DNA of 64,000 bases from Megaustenia siamemsis (lineage: Eukaryota > Mollusca > Gastropoda > Stylommatophora > Ariophantidae). Of this stretch, positions 45,393-56,795 are shown piece after piece (position 1 is the stretch's first letter; the number at the start of each line of letters is the position of its first letter). The position numbers and the translations under genes were made by a program. The stretch lies in NCBI GenBank assembly GCA_032433765.1, contig JAVIAB010000073.1:55727565-55791564 (forward strand), read 5' to 3'. A model generated the notes under the pieces. The model did not search any database. It saw only the letters and a program-made list of their open reading frames with translations, and was not told where the DNA came from.

Positions 45393-46110
45393 CCCGTTAT
45401 TACTGGAAACGAATGAAAACCCATAATTGCTCAAGCGCCCGTGACAGTGGAATCATCTAAAAAAATCTATCTTAGAAACTATCTTTACGTCACATAGTAC
45501 CATTGCTAGTGTATGACGGGGGGCAACGATAGAACCAGAGGGATAAAGGCCGCTTGGTCAAGCAGTCGCCACGACGTGTGAGACTCAAGATTTTTATTTC
45601 ATCCCCGATAGAAAAAATCCTTTCTGTCTACCGCGGGCTTCGAACACCGAACGTCGGCTTTTCAGCCAGCGGAACAGTGGTTTTAGCCGCACGGCCACGC
45701 GCACCTCTGGAATCATATAAAAAAAACTATCTTAAATCATCAAGTGGAATCATCAGAAAATAAAACTCATCATTGAAGAATCCAAACAAAGAAAGGCAGC
45801 TGTGGTCTCTATCATAGCAGACACGGCATACACCAAAATATAAAGGCTTATCCGCACCGAAAGTGAACGCAGCTGAACAGTCCTACGTCATACGCTATCA
45901 TCATTCATTGTAAGTGATCTGAATATCGAAAAACGATCCGGATTAAAAAACACAGCTCACGGTGTGCACAGAGCACTAAACTCAGTAGCTCCGGCAGCAA
46001 ACCGGACTTGGAATATGAGGAAACTGAAACAAAGAAACACTTTCCAGGCAGAGGCTAAACGGTTCCTGCCGCTTATCCGCCATATTGAGGTATAAAAGCA
46101 CGGCTACTAT
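45393..46110 (-). repeat. R3 repeat, minus strand, split by SINE-B
   Basis: Reverse of the R3 3' end at 45395-45474, then after the SINE-B the reverse of the R3 body to 46110 (AGCTCACGGTGTGCACAGAG, GACTTGGAATATGAGGAAAC, GTTCCTGCCGCTTATCCGCC). The plus strand here is open for a stretch reading HGVHRALNSVAPAANRTWN, which other copies partly keep. Confidence 0.8.
45475..45708 (-). mobile_element. SINE-B inside R3, 26-bp TSD
   Basis: A 234-bp insertion. The 26 bp at 45449-45474 (GGAATCATCTAAAAAAATCT and 6 more) recur at 45709-45734 with two mismatches. On the minus strand the head reads GTGGCCGTGCGGCTAAA (A-box-like) and GTTCGAAGCCC (B-box-like). Confidence 0.85.
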
Positions 46111-46139
46111 TAGAAAATTCTCCACCAGCGATAGAAGCT

Positions 46140-46640
46140 GGCATTATATCGTAGCACACGAAGAACAAATATAACAACAGATCGTAGCACACGAAGAGGA
46201 AACACTAAAACAGATCGTAGCACACGAAGAGGAAACATTAAAACAGATCGTAGCACACGAAGAGGAAACATTCAAACAGATCGTAGCACACGAAGAGGAA
46301 ACATAACAACAGATCGTAGCACACGAAGAGGAAACATAACAACAGATCGTAGCACACAAAGAATAACATAACAGATCGTAGCACACGAAGAACATATATA
46401 AAACAGATCGTAGCACACGAAGAACATATATAAAACAGATCGTAGCACACGAAGAACAAATATAAAAACAGATCGTAGCACACGAAGAAGAAACATAGCA
46501 ACATATCGTAGCACAAGAAGAGGAAACATAACAACAGATCGTAGCACACGAAGAATAAATATAAAAACAGATCGTAGCACACGAAGAACAAACATAAAAA
46601 CAGATCGTAGCACACGAAGAAGAAAAATAAAAACACGGCA
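46140..46640. repeat. 33-bp minisatellite
   Basis: About sixteen units of 30-33 bp with CAGATCGTAGCACACGAAGA. Minus-strand frames of 113-169 codons are open across the array but encode only low-complexity Cys- or Leu-rich repeats. It abuts the R3 copy, which has a similar internal phrase (see 49615-49640). Confidence 0.95.
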
Positions 46641-46836
46641 AATTAAAATTCAAGGAAGTGTCAAACTAAGAAGACAAAATGAGCATGACAAAGATGTTTT
46701 GACCAGGTACTACAAATGCACCTTTTTTATTCAACAGACGGATTTGCCTGTGTAATATTGACTTTCTCGCTTAGTCACGAAAAGAGCTGCTCCGTAAAAC
46801 AGCATTCAGGACAAAACACTATTATATATAACTATA

Positions 46837-47094
46837 GGAAAGTAAAGTACCCCCTTCACGTCAAGTGGCATATAGGGAAATATGCTGTTTTTGACCCTAT
46901 ATTTTACAGACCTTCAGCACATGATTTTTGGGGTAATGTGGTCGGTATTACGCCCGTGTTGCTTTACTTTCCCAGAAAAAAATCCGGTACCCATTTAAGG
47001 CTGGGTGAACTCGGAAGCCGTCGGTTGGGATCTAACCCTACCCCTTGTCCTTTGTAGTCCAGCTCACTAACCACTGAGCTATCATGGCTCCCTA
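46837..47094 (-). mobile_element. SINE-A, minus strand, 13-bp TSD
   Basis: ATATATAACTATA at 46824-46836 and 47095-47107, perfect. Full length. Confidence 0.94.
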
Positions 47095-47191
47095 ATATAT
47101 AACTATACTACTAATAAATCATTATTACATGCTACAAACCGTGCGTCAAAACGCCAAAGGTAACATGTATGGTTTAACACTGTAACATTAA

Positions 47192-47415
47192 GGGAGCCAC
47201 AATAGCTCAGTAGTTAGTAAACTGGACTAGAAAGGACAAGAGGTAGGGTTCGATCACAAACCGACGGCTTCCGGTTCACCCAGCCTTTAATGGATACCGA
47301 AGTTTTTTCCAGGGAAAGTAAACCGGCACGGGCGTAATACTGACCACATTACCCAAAAATCAAGTGCCGAAAGACAGTAAAATGTATGGTCACTAACACC
47401 ATATTCCCTACGGTA
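47192..47415 (+). mobile_element. SINE-A, plus strand, 3' end lost
   Basis: Head GGGAGCCACAATAGCTCAG and box B GGTTCGATC. The copy breaks off at CCATATTCCCTA before the CGCCACTTGGCG motif. Confidence 0.88.
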
Positions 47416-47579
47416 TATATATCCAAACAAGGAAGTGAGGCGGTACATTAAGTGACCATGCCTCGACTTTCTTGTTGGTCTCCATGGAAACTGTCTGCGT
47501 TAAGACGGGATGGCTAATATAGTCGAGTATGGCCGTGTTCCATGCAGTGATGGGGTTTAATGATATAGAAGATTTAGTA

Positions 47580-47970
47580 TTGTATCAAATGAAAAGACGA
47601 TTAGAGGCCACAGAGATGGGATTTCTCAGAAGAATGTTGAAAGTTCCCTGGACAGCTAAAAGGACCAATGAGGAAGTTCTCAAAGAGGCCAACATAAAAA
47701 GGGCGCTCTTAAAAAACATCAGAAAGAAGCAATCAACATTTTTCGGGCACATAATAAGAATATGAAATTTGGAATACTTGGTTACAACTGGCAAAATAAA
47801 AGGAAAGAGAGATCGGGGACGACAAAGAGAGAAAATACTGGATAGCTTGGTGTCATGGCATGGAAAACAGTCAACAACAGAACTGATACGATGCACTGTA
47901 GCTAGAAGATTGTGAATGGACATGATCACCTATGCCAACCGGTAAGGCACATGATGATGATGATGATGAG
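47580..47970 (+). pseudogene. LINE-C 3' end
   Basis: KRRLEATEMGFLRRMLKVPW, TAKRTNEEVLKEANIKRALL and KKQSTFFGHIIRI, a stop, then NLEYLVTTGKIKGKRDRGRQ, KILDSLVSWHGKQSTTEL in the same frame, ending in (GATGAT)n. One stop codon (47763-47765) and a second near the end disable it. Confidence 0.87.
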
Positions 47971-49150
47971 TATTGTATCTTCTGTAGGCAAGATCAGCTC
48001 CATCTTCCCCCAGCAGAACCAGTGACGTCAAGAAAGCCAATACAGCCCGCCACATGCCATATTGTGTCCAAGTGTTTCCGCTCGGTAACAACCAGGGACA
48101 TTCAAGGCAACAGTCATGTGACATGTTGGATGATAATTAATCAACGTTTTAATGACGCAACTCATTTAGCATAAAATATACAGCAAATTGTACGTCTGAA
48201 TAATTTAACGACAATATTTACCAAAACCTCACACACCAGGGCCGATTCAGTAATTGGCCGCTGTCCTTGCAACAGCCTTACACCTATAACCCTGTCATTA
48301 AACTATAATTTTAGTGTCGGCTTTTTTAAAATTCAATTACGACGAGATAGAATAACCATAAATGGAAATGCTCGAAACAATAACAATCTTGAAGTAATTG
48401 GGATCAATCGTCGCTAATGAAGGCTCAAGACCTGAAATGCTTTCCAGAAAAGCAAAAACCGTATTGGTCTTGACACAACTAAGCTCAATCTGAAAAGATA
48501 AAAATATTTGCTCGAAGATTCGATTGATGGGAATCTCCCTCGTCTCCACATTTCTATACACTTTCAAGACGTTTATTTTAATATCAGAACTACAGAAAAT
48601 GCAAGCTATAGAAAAGAGAAACAATAATAGAAAATTTACTTAAATTAAAATAGAACCAGGCAGCAAATGTTTCCACAAAGACCTCTGCATGCACTGTGAA
48701 GACATAAGAATTCCATCTTGAATGACATTATATATCAGCATGTATTATAATGATATACAGTGTCCGAACAAAAATGTACCCTTTTCTTCTATTTTTATTC
48801 CACGCGACCAGTGTGTGCAGAGACTCGTAAGAAGCACCAATTGTAACTAAAGCAGAAAAGATGAAGCTGAAATAGCAGCTGTACTCATACAACACTGATT
48901 ATCCAAGATAACGCCAACAAAGCAATATAAAGCATTTTGTTCTGTAGTATACACGTCGGGTATAGGAGAAAATGGACTATGAACTAATTATTTGCCGCGT
49001 CACGAAGGGCCATCCGCCTCATATTTAATATTTTGTAGGACAGGATAAAAATACATTGAGATTGGACATTACATTTGGAATAAAAACAATCTTCATATCG
49101 CATCAGAGGAACCAATAATAATGTATTGGAAAAGGTATTATTTTTCGGAC
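47971..49150. other. Unannotated stretch
   Basis: No named repeat. Frames at 47932-48174 (plus, CIFCRQDQLHLPPAEP) and 48337-48624 (minus, 95 aa) have no domain that I recognise and no shared copy in the window. Confidence 0.4.
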
Positions 49151-49152
49151 CG

Positions 49153-49153
49153 T

Positions 49154-49204
<51 letters not shown>
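49153..49204. repeat. (AT)n microsatellite
   Basis: About 25 AT units. Confidence 0.93.
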
Positions 49205-49207
<3 letters not shown>

Positions 49208-49215
49208 ATCATGAC

Positions 49216-49487
49216 TCAATCAGAGTAGGACTCCAGACTCTCGCTGTTTGAGCCTGTTAGATCCACTCCGCTTGAAAACCTGTTAAAACGTTGCACTGTG
49301 TTATGCGCCAGTGGCCCAGTGCATCCGATTTCAGCCAGTATTTTGTTCAGGTTTGCTTTCCTTAGCCTTTGATTGTCCCCAATCTTCCTGCAAGGCAGCA
49401 GATTATCTTTTCTGTAGGGGGATTCTGCCCTTAGATGGTCGGCCTTCCCAGGTTTACGAGCACCATCTGCCCGAGTCACTAGAGGTG
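49216..49487 (-). other. Unclassified G+C-richer block with an 87-aa frame
   Basis: The minus frame 49216-49479 has ordinary, non-repetitive composition: MTRADGARKPGKADHLRAES, then CRKIGDNQRLRKANLNKILA, then TVQRFNRFSSGVDLTG. Wedged between an (AT)n tract and an R3 copy. It may be a retroposed or transposon-borne coding scrap. I do not recognise the family. Confidence 0.3.
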
Positions 49488-49785
49488 ACTAACACAGGCA
49501 TGCGACTTGGAATATGAGGAAACTGCAACAAGGAACACTTTTCATGCACAGCCTCCAACTGTTCCCGCCGCCTATCCCCATATACCGGTAAGTCATGTTC
49601 TCTTGAAAATGATGATCGTCGTAGCACTTGATGATGTTAGGCCATCGTTGATGACTCCGATTCCGAACATATAGACACACAGTCAGACGTCAATTATCTC
49701 CGTAGCACATCAAACAGCGAACCGTAAGATTTGCGCACGGCCCGTTTAGGGAACCATTTACGATGACGTAGCACACACCAATGTC
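49488..49785 (-). repeat. R3 repeat, 5' half, minus strand
   Basis: Reverse of R3 positions 55273-55590: GACTTGGAATATGAGGAAAC, CGGCGGGAACA complement, ATGATGATCGTCGTAGCAC, AGGCCATCGTTGATGACTC and ATGACGTAGCACACACC (49765-49781). It defines the R3 5' end at about GGTGTGTGCTACGTCATCG. Confidence 0.8.
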
Positions 49786-50227
49786 GCCGGACATTAATAA
49801 TCTCGCTCCCTTTAGATTTCTGTCTGATTACTCTAGTGTAAGCAGCCCACGACGAAAAGAACACGAAGCAACTTCCCCAAAGAGACAAATCTGCGGCTGA
49901 CGAAGTAGTTTACATTAATGTGTAACATGGAAATAACTTGCGTCAAAGAATTCCAATAACGGTCATGAACAGCACCGTCCAACGTGACGTACAGAGCAGA
50001 CCAAGTCTAGACGGTGGAAGGTCTCGCTCACAACACTTGATCTGTCAAAAACGGAGTATTGTCGGCCTACGACCTCGCTTTTGCGACACAGATGTATTGA
50101 GTATATCATCATTTTGATTTTAACGCAGAAAAGTGCTAAGGAAATCCGAAATTGATCAAACCCTGGGTGCACTTTCGGCAGCGATCGAGAGGACGTGGAC
50201 TAGATCCGCCATCTTGCAGAAGGAAGT

Positions 50228-50228
<1 letters not shown>
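49786..50228. other. Unannotated stretch
   Basis: Unique sequence beyond the R3 5' end, up to the (AT)n tract. No gene recognised. Confidence 0.35.

Positions 50229-50290
<62 letters not shown>
50229..50290. repeat. (AT)n microsatellite
   Basis: About 30 AT units. Confidence 0.95.
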
Positions 50291-50292
<2 letters not shown>

Positions 50293-50703
50293 AAGGACTT
50301 TTCTTAGCCTGTATGGTTCGGAGCAGGCACCGATAAACCTAACCTTAGAACTTTAATTGTCCAGATTCACATATTAAAAATAATTGGAAACTCTAATTGC
50401 TGTCATTTAAAATTAGTATGTTTTGATCGATTATAACCTCGTGTAAATGGAAGTGCACTAGACCCTCCGAGCAGTGGCGTAGCTAAAGGAAGTTTGGAAG
50501 GAGTGGGGGTCTTGCCCAGATGTGAAATTCTTCAGGACGCAAGATTGGAAGAACAAAAATAAATAATACATTTTTAAAAAATACCAGCTTAGAGAGTGAA
50601 AAACTTTTCTCCGAGCTCTGTCAACTTACGCTATGCCAGTGCTTCATAGGTCTTGTATATTATCATAATTTTCTTGCCATCGTGGATGGAATAATAGAAT
50701 TCA

Positions 50704-50800
50704 GATGTGTGTGCGTGCGTGTGTGTGTGTGTGCGTGTGCGCGCGTGCCTGCCTGCCTGCGTGCGTGCGTGCGTGCGTGTGCGTGCGTCTGTTTGTATCT
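50704..50800. repeat. GT/GCGT-rich microsatellite
   Basis: Purine-pyrimidine alternating tract (GTGTGTGCGTGC types), a Z-DNA-prone sequence. A (TC)n run follows at 50968-50991. Confidence 0.9.
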
Positions 50801-51304
50801 GTGTCTGTTTTCTTCATTTTCTTCCCATAAACCTGAAAGGTCGATGCGACACCACTGACAGACTTAGTCAATCGTCACCTTTCTCTCCAACTTCAAGCAT
50901 TCTTTTGAACTCAAAGTGTAGGCTCGCCCATTCTTTGATGTTATCTTCCCATTCCTTTCTCAGCTACGTCTCTCTCTCTCTCTCTCTCTCTTTCCTTTCG
51001 CAGCTCCTGGCAGAAAGGTCCTTGCAGGGTCAAACGTTCGAAATAAGTTACAGAGCCGTTTCATTTTGCACTTCATTACAAAAAAAGTACGTCATGTACT
51101 CTGATTGTTTGCTGAAGTTTATATATTTTGCGACATATTTCTTTTTATTTATGTACACAATTCGACCTATCTAGGCAGCAAAATATCCAGGAATAAAAAC
51201 ATAACACCTGAAATCATGACTAGTATCAAATGCTTTCAACAAAATGACGAAGAGCCAAAGTTCTCAGTAAACAAACAAAACTTAAATTGTTAAACTCCTG
51301 TTTG

Positions 51305-51790
51305 ATCATCATCATCATCAAGTACCGGGCCTGCTGGTGTAGGTGATCATGTCTCTCCACAACTTTCGATCTCGGCAGCTATTTATCATTTCTGTTGTTG
51401 ACCTTCTGCCAAGCCATTGTCTTAAGCTGTCTGTTATTTTTTCTCTTTGATTCCCTCTATCTCTTCGCCCCTCAATTTTTCCAGTTGTTACAATATATTC
51501 CAGTTGTTCTCTTCTCATTACATGGCCAAAAAATGATGATTGTTTCTTCCTAATATTGGAAATTAGCTCTCTTTTTGCTTTGGCCACTTTCAGAAAGTTT
51601 TCAGTACTTTTCTTAGCTGTCCATGGTATTCTCAACATTCTTCGGTAAAACAACATTTCTACGGACTCCAGTAATTTTCTTGTCTATTGTCCTATTGTCT
51701 ATGATTCACATCCATATATTAAGACTGGCTCTACATAACATTTAAGTACTCTTTTTATTGTTTCTATTGTCAAAAATGGATTGTATAGTA
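51305..51790 (-). pseudogene. LINE-G C-terminal region
   Basis: The 112-aa minus frame 51318-51656 gives MLFYRRMLRIPWTAKKSTEN, KKQSSFFGHVMRREQLEYIV, TTGKIEGRRDRGNQREKITD and SCRDRKLWRDMITYTSRPGT, the intact LINE-G terminus. Upstream (51657-51790) the frame shifts. Tail (GATGAT)n at 51305-51320. Confidence 0.87.
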
Positions 51791-52555
51791 TCTTAATGTT
51801 TGATACTAGTGTTCTAAGAATGGCAGTGTTGCTGTGAAATGTGGAGTATCGAACGACGCACGAAATATTTGCATAACTGTTCTAAAATAATGATAATGAG
51901 AGAGATAAAAACAAGTTGAAGAAAAGAGATAAGAATAATAATTTTAACAAATTAAATGAGAAAAAGAAGAAACACGGTATATTAAAATTACAGGGAAACA
52001 TAAACGATGAAAGAGAAACAGGGGATGAGGAAACAAAGAAAAGAATTTAATGAAATTAACATAGAAATAAATTATGAGATGGGAGAATAAAAGAAGAAAG
52101 AAGAAGAAGAAATAATAACAACAGACATAACAAAACAGAAAATTATATTTCACAATTTCGTGCCATATTTCCACCTTAAGTATGTTTTTTTTTCTTCCGC
52201 GCAATAATTACTGAAATTTCAAGTAACCAAAACTCACAGCAGCTAATAGTTCGTCTTTAAATAGAAAATGAAGGAAATAATTGAGGTTTAACTACAGTAA
52301 TAAGCCAACAGGGCCCCTAAGTAGCTAGACTTAATCAATGAGCAGACAAAATAAAGCGGGTCGGTCAAGAATGATGATTCGCGTTTGTGGATTTGAAATT
52401 AGATTTTAATAAATTTAGACAATATGGCGTCGGCTTGTATAAAGGATATTTGTTTTTCTCTAAGAAAATGTTTTCAGATATTTTTTATTTAAAAAAAAAA
52501 AAACATATCAAGACAGTGTTTTAATATTTTCTGACGCCAAAAGTACTTAAACTGT
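51791..52555. other. Unannotated stretch
   Basis: Purine-rich on the plus strand at 51890-52140, otherwise nothing recognised. Confidence 0.4.
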
Positions 52556-52569
52556 TGATTCAATTTGTA

Positions 52570-52842
52570 AATCAATTCAGAGGAAGAGGTATGTTTACAG
52601 CACTCGGAAAAAATGATGAATAATCAACAACAGAAAAAAAATATGGACCAAAGCAGGATCGAACCCGTACTCATAAACATTCAACACATTTGATCCTGCT
52701 TTGGTCCATATTTTTTTTGTTGTTGATTATTTGTCATTTTTTCCGAGTGCTGTAAACATACCTCTTCCTCTGAATTGATTCGCTGATTATCGCCTCGGAA
52801 GTTTCCCTCTATGATAATATTCATTTATTATTTTTTGTCTCC
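52570..52842. mobile_element. Hairpin (foldback) element 2, with 14-bp TSD
   Basis: Perfect TGATTCAATTTGTA at 52556-52569 and 52843-52856 encloses 273 bp. The first 211 bp are a palindrome: arms 52570-52660 and 52692-52780 (about 90 bp each, with GGAAGAGGTATGTTTACAGC and its complement near the outer ends), loop 52661-52691. The last 62 bp (52781-52842) are unpaired and end TTTTTTGTCTCC. On the minus strand the arm-loop junction holds CGGGTTCGATCC (52655-52666), a perfect pol III B box. No coding capacity. Confidence 0.88.
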
Positions 52843-52894
52843 TGATTCAATTTGTACCTTGAGGACACGCTCTGGAAGCTTCATTTCGCAATGA

Positions 52895-53125
52895 TAACAT
52901 TAAGAATGGAAAAAGAGGCATGAGAAAAAGTATCAAGTGTGGCCGCTGAAGTAAGGCGGCAAATTAGAGGGAATGAGAGATTGCGGACGATAAAGAGTCA
53001 AGATAATAGATAGCTTGGTATCGTGCACCATAAACAGTCAACAATAGAAATAAAACAATACACTAAGGACAGAGAAATATTGAAGGAAATGATGGCCAAC
53101 ATCAACCGCTATGGCACATGATGAA
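52895..53125 (+). pseudogene. LINE-C 3' end, very decayed
   Basis: GAGATTGCGGACGATAAAGA, AATAGATAGCTTGGTATCG and CCGCTATGGCACATGATGA follow the order of the LINE-C terminus (compare 47815-47960). Confidence 0.65.
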
Positions 53126-53599
53126 GTATCAATGAACATGCAGACACAAGTTTGGGATGAAATCAACCACCCTCTTGATATCTTCTGCGTGACCAAGGGA
53201 AACATCTCTCACGTGACAATCAACTTATTTCACAGACATCTATATTTCATTGCTTCAATAAATCATGCATTGGTCATTGTCAGCTATCTCTGGCATTTGT
53301 TTTGTTTCTCAATCCACCAATCAGCTCCCTCATTATATCGAGGTTGTTTATTGATGGATAGTTAGCATACATATGTTTCTAAAACAGTATGTTATTGTTT
53401 ATCTTCGGATATCCCCGGCATACTAGTTTCTACATTCTAAAGCCGTTAAAAATGATATACAGAGAATGTAATTAAAGAAAATAAAAGTAGACAAGCATCA
53501 TTTGTTCAACACTGCTACAGCTTGTGTATCCTGACTGGTCTATGGGAACTCAGCTAAACTCTCGATGCAGTTATCTACAACATTGAGAGGATGAACTCC

Positions 53600-54018
53600 C
53601 ATGGTATATGGTGGATAGGCGACAGGAACCATTGAAGGCTATGTCTGAAAAGTGTTCCTTCTTGCAGTTTCCTCATATTCCAAGTCCGACTTGTTGCAAG
53701 AGCTACTGAGTTAAGTGCTCTGTGCACACCGTGAGCTGTGTGTCTCATCCGTTTTGATCCTGCTTTGATATCCGGCTTGTTTACGATGAATGATGATATC
53801 GTATGACAGGGAACAGTTGGCTGTGTTCACTTTCTGCGCGGTTTCGCCTTATGTCTTTTGGCGTATGCTGAGACTGTTACGATAGGGACTACAGTTACCT
53901 TTCTTTGTTTGGGAGATGAGTTAGTAATTCGGATGATTCCACTGGCACGGGTGGTTGGGCAATTATGGATTTTAATTCGTTTGCTGTGATACCGAGGTCT
54001 TCCATAACCAATAACCAA
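53600..54018 (+). repeat. R3 repeat copy
   Basis: R3 from about the GGCGACAGGAACCATTGAAG position to the CCATAACCAATAACCAA end; 5' quarter missing. Confidence 0.88.
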
Positions 54019-54954
54019 TTGAGAGGATCATGTGTGAAGTTTGTTCAAGAACTAACTCAAATGTAGAATGCAGGTTTAAAAAGTTACTGTCGGTTTGTTG
54101 ACTTTGTCAGAATTATCTAACCTACAAGAGGTTAATTAATAATGCTACCATGTTCAAACTTATTGACTTATTGTTCTTAATTGAACTTTGTCAAAATGTC
54201 AACAAATATATAGAGAAAACTTTGCTGTTCATATAACATGTACGTCTTTGGGCGTTTCGTAAACGTTTTCTATCTTTCTCTGCCTAGCACCGATACATTC
54301 CTCAAAGATACATGTCTGAAAACGGTGGCACATCTCGTCGGCTCATTGATTTTCCTGCCTACTCTTATCCCTTTTCTCTTCAATATTATTTTCTCAACAC
54401 CATTTTGTGATCTGATGCGTCCAAAACACGTTTCCATCGTGGAATTGGTATCAAAAGCCACTTCTCACACGTAATCCCCTAATGATGCACATCTTAGTCT
54501 TCGTAATCATCATCCGATGATCACTATAATATTCTTCTGTAGTATCTCATTTGAAATGCGGAATTTCTCTCTTCGCCGGGTTTGGTTTTAGGGAAATCAT
54601 CCTATAACAGGAAAGTATCATTAGTGGCGCACAATTCTATATAGATACAGTACTTTAGATTTTCAGAAACCTTTATCAGGAGGTGAGGATTTAAAGAAAG
54701 AAATTACCGCGTGGGAAATTTTTGAAAAAAAAAATAAATATTTTGCTATACACCCTGACTGTCAACTCAAAAAATAGGGCCAATTGTCAACTTTACTGTG
54801 GGAACACGATAGACTTTAGGGTTTCCTGTGCAGTATTTACCGTTTAGCGTGTATTCACGCTTGCTAGTCTCGCGCTGCTAGGGTCTACACATCTTCCGAC
54901 TAAAGCAAAAAGATAGATAATTTGGTGAATGAATGGAAAACTAAGATGCGGGCT
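54019..54954. other. Unannotated stretch
   Basis: Overlapping open frames of about 60-78 codons on both strands at 54238-54474 have no recognisable domain. Confidence 0.4.
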
Positions 54955-55267
54955 GGGTAATATTGAAGTACCACATCGGTCTGTGGACAGGAATAATTCG
55001 GGTTCAAAGTTCACCAGTGACGATGGTGATTTGTCAAAAATAAGGAAAAAACTGTCAGTATTTTGCTCGTGACGTTACCCGTCTTTGATCTCTTGGGTAG
55101 TGAAATCCGATGTCTAGCTCTCCCAGTAAGATCAAAACAGAAGGCAACGTGTGCACTTGCACACGTTAACTCTTTCCGTACGGAAGCTTGTGATCGATGC
55201 AAGGAAGAGATTTCGGGGACACAATTTTTCATGCTTTAAGAATCAATCTACATATCTATATATTGAT

Positions 55268-55908
55268 TTGTGTGTGCTACGTCATCGTAATGTCTCATCG
55301 TACATCCCTAGATCGGCCGTACGATAATCTTACGGTCTGTTGTTTGATGTGTGACAGGGATAATCTGGCGGCTAACTGTGTGTCTATATGTTTGGAATTG
55401 GAGTCAACAACGATGGCCTAACATCATCAAGCGCTATACAATTTTTTTTAAAAAATACGACGATCATCATTTTCAAAAGGACGTGAACTTCCGGTATATT
55501 GTGGTAGGCGGCGGGAACAATTGAAGGCTATGCATGAAAAGTGTTCCTTGCTGCAGTCTACTCATATTCCAAGTCCGGCTTTTGTTGCAGAAGCAACTGA
55601 GTTAAGTGCTCTGTGCACACCGTGAGCTGTGTGTCTCATCCGTTTTGATCATGTTTCGATTTTACAATTGTTTACGATCAATGATGATATTGTATGACAG
55701 GGAACAGTTGACTGTGTTCACTTTCTGCGCGGTTTCGCCTTATGTCTTTTGGCGTGTGCTGAGACTGCTACGATGGGGTCTACAGTTACCTTCGTTGTTT
55801 GGGAGATGAGATATTAATTCGGATGATTACACTGGCACGCTTGTGTTGAGCAATTATAGATTTTAATTCCTTTGCAGTGATACCGGTGTCATTCATAACC
55901 AAATAACC
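55268..55908 (+). repeat. R3 repeat, longest copy
   Basis: About 640 bp from GTGTGTGCTACGTCATCG to ATAACCAAATAACCAAA. The first half is shared only with 49488-49785 (reversed). The tail is a short (AATAACC)-type repeat, as in other copies. An approximate repeat of ATCTATATAT on both sides may be its TSD. Class unknown; probably a retroposon. Confidence 0.8.
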
Positions 55909-56049
55909 AAATCTATATATATCTAACGTGTAACATATTATATATGCATTTTTAGATAATTGAACAAGGTATTAGACTTCGTCGTAACCAAGAAGATATA
56001 ATACATGTACTAAGAATATGGTTTGATAAAGTTTCACGCTAATCAATTT

Positions 56050-56795
56050 GCAAATTAACTGTCATCAATAGCCAGCAAAATTGGGCTTGAGATCAATCAT
56101 GAAAAGACTAAAGTCATGAAAAGCTTAATTCCAACAGAACACAAAATATACATGGAAAACAAACCAGTAGAAGAGATCGATCACTTTATCTATCTTGGAA
56201 GTCACATTGATCGAGAAGGAGATACAAGCAAAGAAATTAGAATCAGAATGGCTAAAGCAGCAATGTCTTTCAGAAGCCTTGAAAAGTTGTGGAAATAAAC
56301 TCATCAGCACAAAGACAAAACTTAGACTACTCAAATCAAATGTACTGCCAACCATTACGTATGCGTGTGAAAGCTGGAAAACAACAAGAGATAGAAACAA
56401 AGTTGAACGCATTCGAAAATAGATGTCTAAGGAAAATACTTGGTATAACGTGTAACGAATTCAAAACAAATGAGGAAATTAGAGAAATCGCCAATCAACC
56501 ACTAATATCTTCAGTAATAAAGAAAAGACGATGGTCATATGTTGAACATGTGATGAGAAGAGATAATAACCGAATAGCAAAGCAAGCCATCACGTGGGAA
56601 ACAACAGGTAAGAGAAAAAGAAGAAGACCCAGATAGACGCTGAGAAGAACATTGATGAGAGAGGGAAGAGCAGCAGGAATCGGCTCCCTCAATGAGATAG
56701 AGTTGCTTGCACAGAACAGAACAAAAATTCAGATGAAGGAGTATCTTGGTCTACGCCCTATGGGCCGGCTTCGGCTCGAAAGACCAATAGATAGA
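56050..56795 (+). pseudogene. LINE-H C-terminal region
   Basis: GLEINHEKTKVMKSL, IDHFIYLGSHIDREGDTSKE and RMAKAAMSFRSLEKLWK in one frame, then KAGKQQEIETKLNAFENRCL, RKILGITCNEFKTNEEIREI and IKKRRWSYVEHVMRRDNNRI in a second, then a terminal LGLRPMGRLRLERPIDR before a (TAGA)n tail. This is the region after the RT catalytic box. At least one frameshift and two stops. Confidence 0.83.

Noticed and set aside
46144..46653. Cys-rich 169-aa membrane-like protein
   Set aside because: Low-complexity translation of the 33-bp minisatellite, open in three frames.
50707..51174. 155-aa plus-strand gene
   Set aside because: The first third is translated GT/GC microsatellite and the middle a (TC)n run; no domain.
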